This document shows positions 62,241-64,000 of a stretch of 64,000 bases of DNA, piece by piece. Where the stretch lies: NCBI GenBank assembly GCA_963920635.1, contig OY987305.1, positions 24,576,876 to 24,640,875 of the forward strand. The letters are read 5' to 3'. Position numbers and translations under genes: made by a program. The notes beneath the pieces are model-generated. The model worked only from the letters and a program-made list of their open reading frames with translations. It was not told the origin of the DNA and did no database searches. Within the stretch, counting starts at the first letter, position 1; every line of letters begins with the position of its first letter. Source of the DNA: Pseudeuparius sepicola (taxonomy: Eukaryota > Arthropoda > Insecta > Coleoptera > Anthribidae).

Positions 62241-62924
62241 TTCGGTTTGTTTACCAGAAAGATATATTTTATGAAGGAGAAACAATAGTTCCTGATACAT
62301 ATTGCTATTTTGTCAGCGAAATTGCAATGCTGTAGACAAATGGTAATTTGTTCTGTATTATTTGAATTATTTGGATCCAACTATCCGAAAAATTGACCTG
62401 CACACTCAAATAAACCATATGTTTGTTACAAAGAAATCATTTCCCTGAGTGCTTTGTTTGCTCCGGGTAACATTTGTTTGTTTGGAGGAAATAAATATGT
62501 TGATAAGCAATATGTTCTATTCTAACTGTAAAAATATTATCATAATAATTTGGTAAATAAAGGATAGCTTGACATTCAATTTTTCGAGGAGTTATCTGGA
62601 AACGTATCAGTCTGCATTAATATACAGTTGTTAGTCTTAAATATTTAATGTTTATATTTAAGAAAACAATCTTTAATAAATCGTAAGTTTCTTGAAAATC
62701 GCTCGAATTTTATTTTATTTTTGTTATAAGCCTATTTTTTGCGGAAACTTTCGCTTATTATTATTAAATACATACCTTCTAAACATATTATATCTTTCAC
62801 ATAAAACAACTGTTTCTCTGAGTGTACCTATCACTGTGACAAGATCAGCACAGAAACGCTTATTTTGCAATCTGTATTGGAGCGAATTAATTTCTATTGT
62901 TTACTGCTAAGGCCCACTATACTA
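62241..62924. other. AT-rich sequence without recognised gene
   Basis: Contains at 62,812-62,824 the inverted partner of the short terminal-like motif at 59,195. No other feature. Confidence 0.4.
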
Positions 62925-63420
62925 CATAGTATTAATAATATTGTATTTTATGATATTGATAAGGAATATTATAAATTTAGAAAAAATGAAGAAAGTAATG
63001 AGAATAATAAATTTATAGAAATTAGGGAAAATTTATTCGAAATGCCTGAAATATATTCGTTAGCTCATTGTGTATCCGAAGATTTTAACTTAGGTGATAG
63101 ATAGTGTTAGATAGCCCTACAATTTAAAGAAAAGTATGATAATATTGAGGAATCAAAATAGGAAAGTAGGAGAAATAGCAATTTTAAAGGACAAGAAATG
63201 CTTTATATATTATTTAATAACCAAAAAATATATCTACCAGAAATCTACATACCGTGATTTATTTATTTACTTGTTTGCAAAGTTTTAGAGACCATGTAGT
63301 TATAAATAACGTTAAATATTTGACAATGACAAAAATCGGATGCGGATTCGATCAATTAAATTGGAACATAATTAAAAGAATGATTAATTTTATTTTTGAA
63401 GTTTTATACCAGTAGAAATA
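62925..63420 (+). pseudogene. Macrodomain (OARD1-like ADP-ribose hydrolase fold), decayed
   Basis: From about 63,010 the plus strand reads KFIEIRENLFEMPEIYSLAH CVSEDFNLG, then after two shifts IALQFKEKYDNIEE (63,113-63,150), GEIAILKD and CFIYYLITKKNIYQKSTYRD (63,165-63,255), and LTMTKIGCGFDQLNWNIIKR (63,320-63,380). These match, in order, the OARD1/macrodomain pattern: G-(D/N)-LF, SLAHC(V/I)S-x-D, (G)IA-x-x-FK-x-(K)-(F/Y), GE(V/I)A-L-K, (I/F)YYLITKK, and the (T/P)(R/K)IGCG(L/F)D-x-L-x-W loop. The substrate-loop glycines after SEDF are replaced by stops. Macrodomains bind or hydrolyse ADP-ribose. A host-gene copy or a domain carried by a retroelement are both possible. Confidence 0.7.
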
Positions 63421-63439
63421 ATTGTTCCATAAATAATTA

Positions 63440-63712
63440 GTCTTCAGAAATTTATCCAATCTTTTTAACAAATGAAGATTCATCTGAACCTTTATATGGT
63501 TTACCAAAAAATATAAAAATTTCTCTAAAGAAAGATCAACGAATAATTAATTTTGAAGAACCAATAAAATTCCATAGGGAGAGTACAGTTGACGGAAATA
63601 AAATATTAATAAAATATATTGCCGAAAAAATTATTCAATTAAGTAACGCAGATTTAGAGAAAGCTATAGACGAATTTTTAAAGCAGCAAAAAGAGAAAGT
63701 AAAGAAATGTTA
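63440..63712 (+). pseudogene. Unidentified reading frame after the macrodomain
   Basis: A frame reads IYPIFLTNEDSSEPLYGLPK, then ISLKKDQRIINFEEPIKFHR and IIQLSNADLEKAIDEFLKQQ, ending at a TAA near 63,712. It is continuous for about 85 codons and in the same direction as the macrodomain. I do not recognise it. A lysine-rich helical C-terminus is all that can be described. Confidence 0.4.
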
Positions 63713-63729
63713 AAATAACAATGATATTA

Positions 63730-64000
63730 ACCCTATTGAAAATCAGTCAATCTTAGGAAACCCCGGTGATATTGACGAAGAAACTAGTAGATGGCGAACT
63801 AAGAGAATACTTAGAAACAGAATTCCCCGAAACAAATGACGGAATTGATCAAAATAATGAAAGTATTAGGCCAAAAATAAATATTATTTCAGATATACGT
63901 ATAAAACCAACTGGTGAAATTGCAACAGTTTATCAAAATACCCAATTTTCTACAGTTCATTCTGCTATTGAATACAAATTTGACTATTCCAATAACCGAA
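63730..64000 (+). other. Coding-like sequence running off the window
   Basis: After a shift near 63,790 an open frame reads REYLETEFPETNDGIDQNNE and then RIKPTGEIATVYQNTQFSTV up to the window edge. It is preceded by SRWRTKRILRNRIPR in another frame. The direction is the same as the macrodomain. It might be a retroelement structural or env-type gene, but there is no diagnostic motif within the window. Confidence 0.35.

Noticed and set aside
62183..62260. tRNA-like box A phrase
   Set aside because: No matching box B, no cloverleaf and no anticodon arm could be drawn.

Overview
The window is insect-type nuclear DNA built almost entirely from transposable elements, many nested inside one another. 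I see no intact host gene, rRNA, tRNA or CRISPR array. The insect assignment is an inference from the element mix: R4/Dong-like and Jockey-type non-LTR retrotransposons, a Penelope-like element, gypsy elements with and without env, and Merlin, pogo and P-like DNA transposons. The order is not certain; beetle or hemipteran are both possible.

Layout, left to right. 1-6.3 kb: AT-rich DNA, a decayed LINE fragment at 2.47-2.87 kb, and a 1.13 kb insertion holding a hairpin plus a ~120 bp tandem repeat. 6.3-10.7 kb: a Penelope-like element whose 5' half is inverted relative to its 3' half (the pattern of twin priming), with hammerhead-ribozyme cores at both edges and a 1,467 bp Merlin element (perfect 8 bp target duplication) inside its 3' region. 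10.7-12.4 kb: a 5'-truncated Dong-like element between TAA repeats. 12.4-15.6 kb: a minus-strand LINE carrying a 698 bp foldback element. 16.2-18.9 kb: the 5' half of a minus-strand gypsy element (LTR, gag, protease), its gag split by a 651 bp P-like MITE that keeps a THAP-like first exon. 19.8-21.3 kb: a decayed intron-containing gene copy and a gag-like remnant. 22.1-29.4 kb: a second, env-bearing gypsy element broken by a 2,573 bp pogo-like transposon and a 1,215 bp foldback. 29.9-36.8 kb: a third gypsy element with frameshifted gag-pro-RT-RNaseH-IN, no env, and a small leader ORF for a predicted myristoylated membrane protein; a foldback splits its 5' LTR. 38.1-42.0 kb: a 2,891 bp long-TIR transposon inserted at the exact centre of a ~800 bp palindrome.

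42.0-54.75 kb is the most striking region: five Dong-like elements head to tail, each ending in the same 3' UTR plus a short TAA array in which the next copy begins. One copy (45,181-48,937) has an intact 1,203-codon ORF with an N-terminal Myb-like region, YMDD reverse transcriptase, a CCHC finger and a restriction-like endonuclease. Another (48,957-52,207) is truncated, but its ORF is fused in frame through the TAA repeat to an upstream ATG in the preceding copy's 3' UTR. A third has lost its RT core by an in-frame 1,263 bp deletion. Marker residues show that several copies are mosaics.

54.75-59.0 kb: a plus-strand LINE and a minus-strand LINE 3' portion meet tail to tail at one shared ATT array, followed by a LINE ORF1. 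59.2-62.9 kb: a 783 bp foldback and a GC-rich island of unknown role. 62.9-64.0 kb: a decayed macrodomain (OARD1-like) reading frame followed by unidentified sequence running off the window.

Four palindromic or long-TIR elements, a lone end at 1.1 kb and the 38.7-41.6 kb transposon share TA target duplications and ends beginning CAGGG or a close variant (CCGGG, CAGTG). That element may be the autonomous source for the family.
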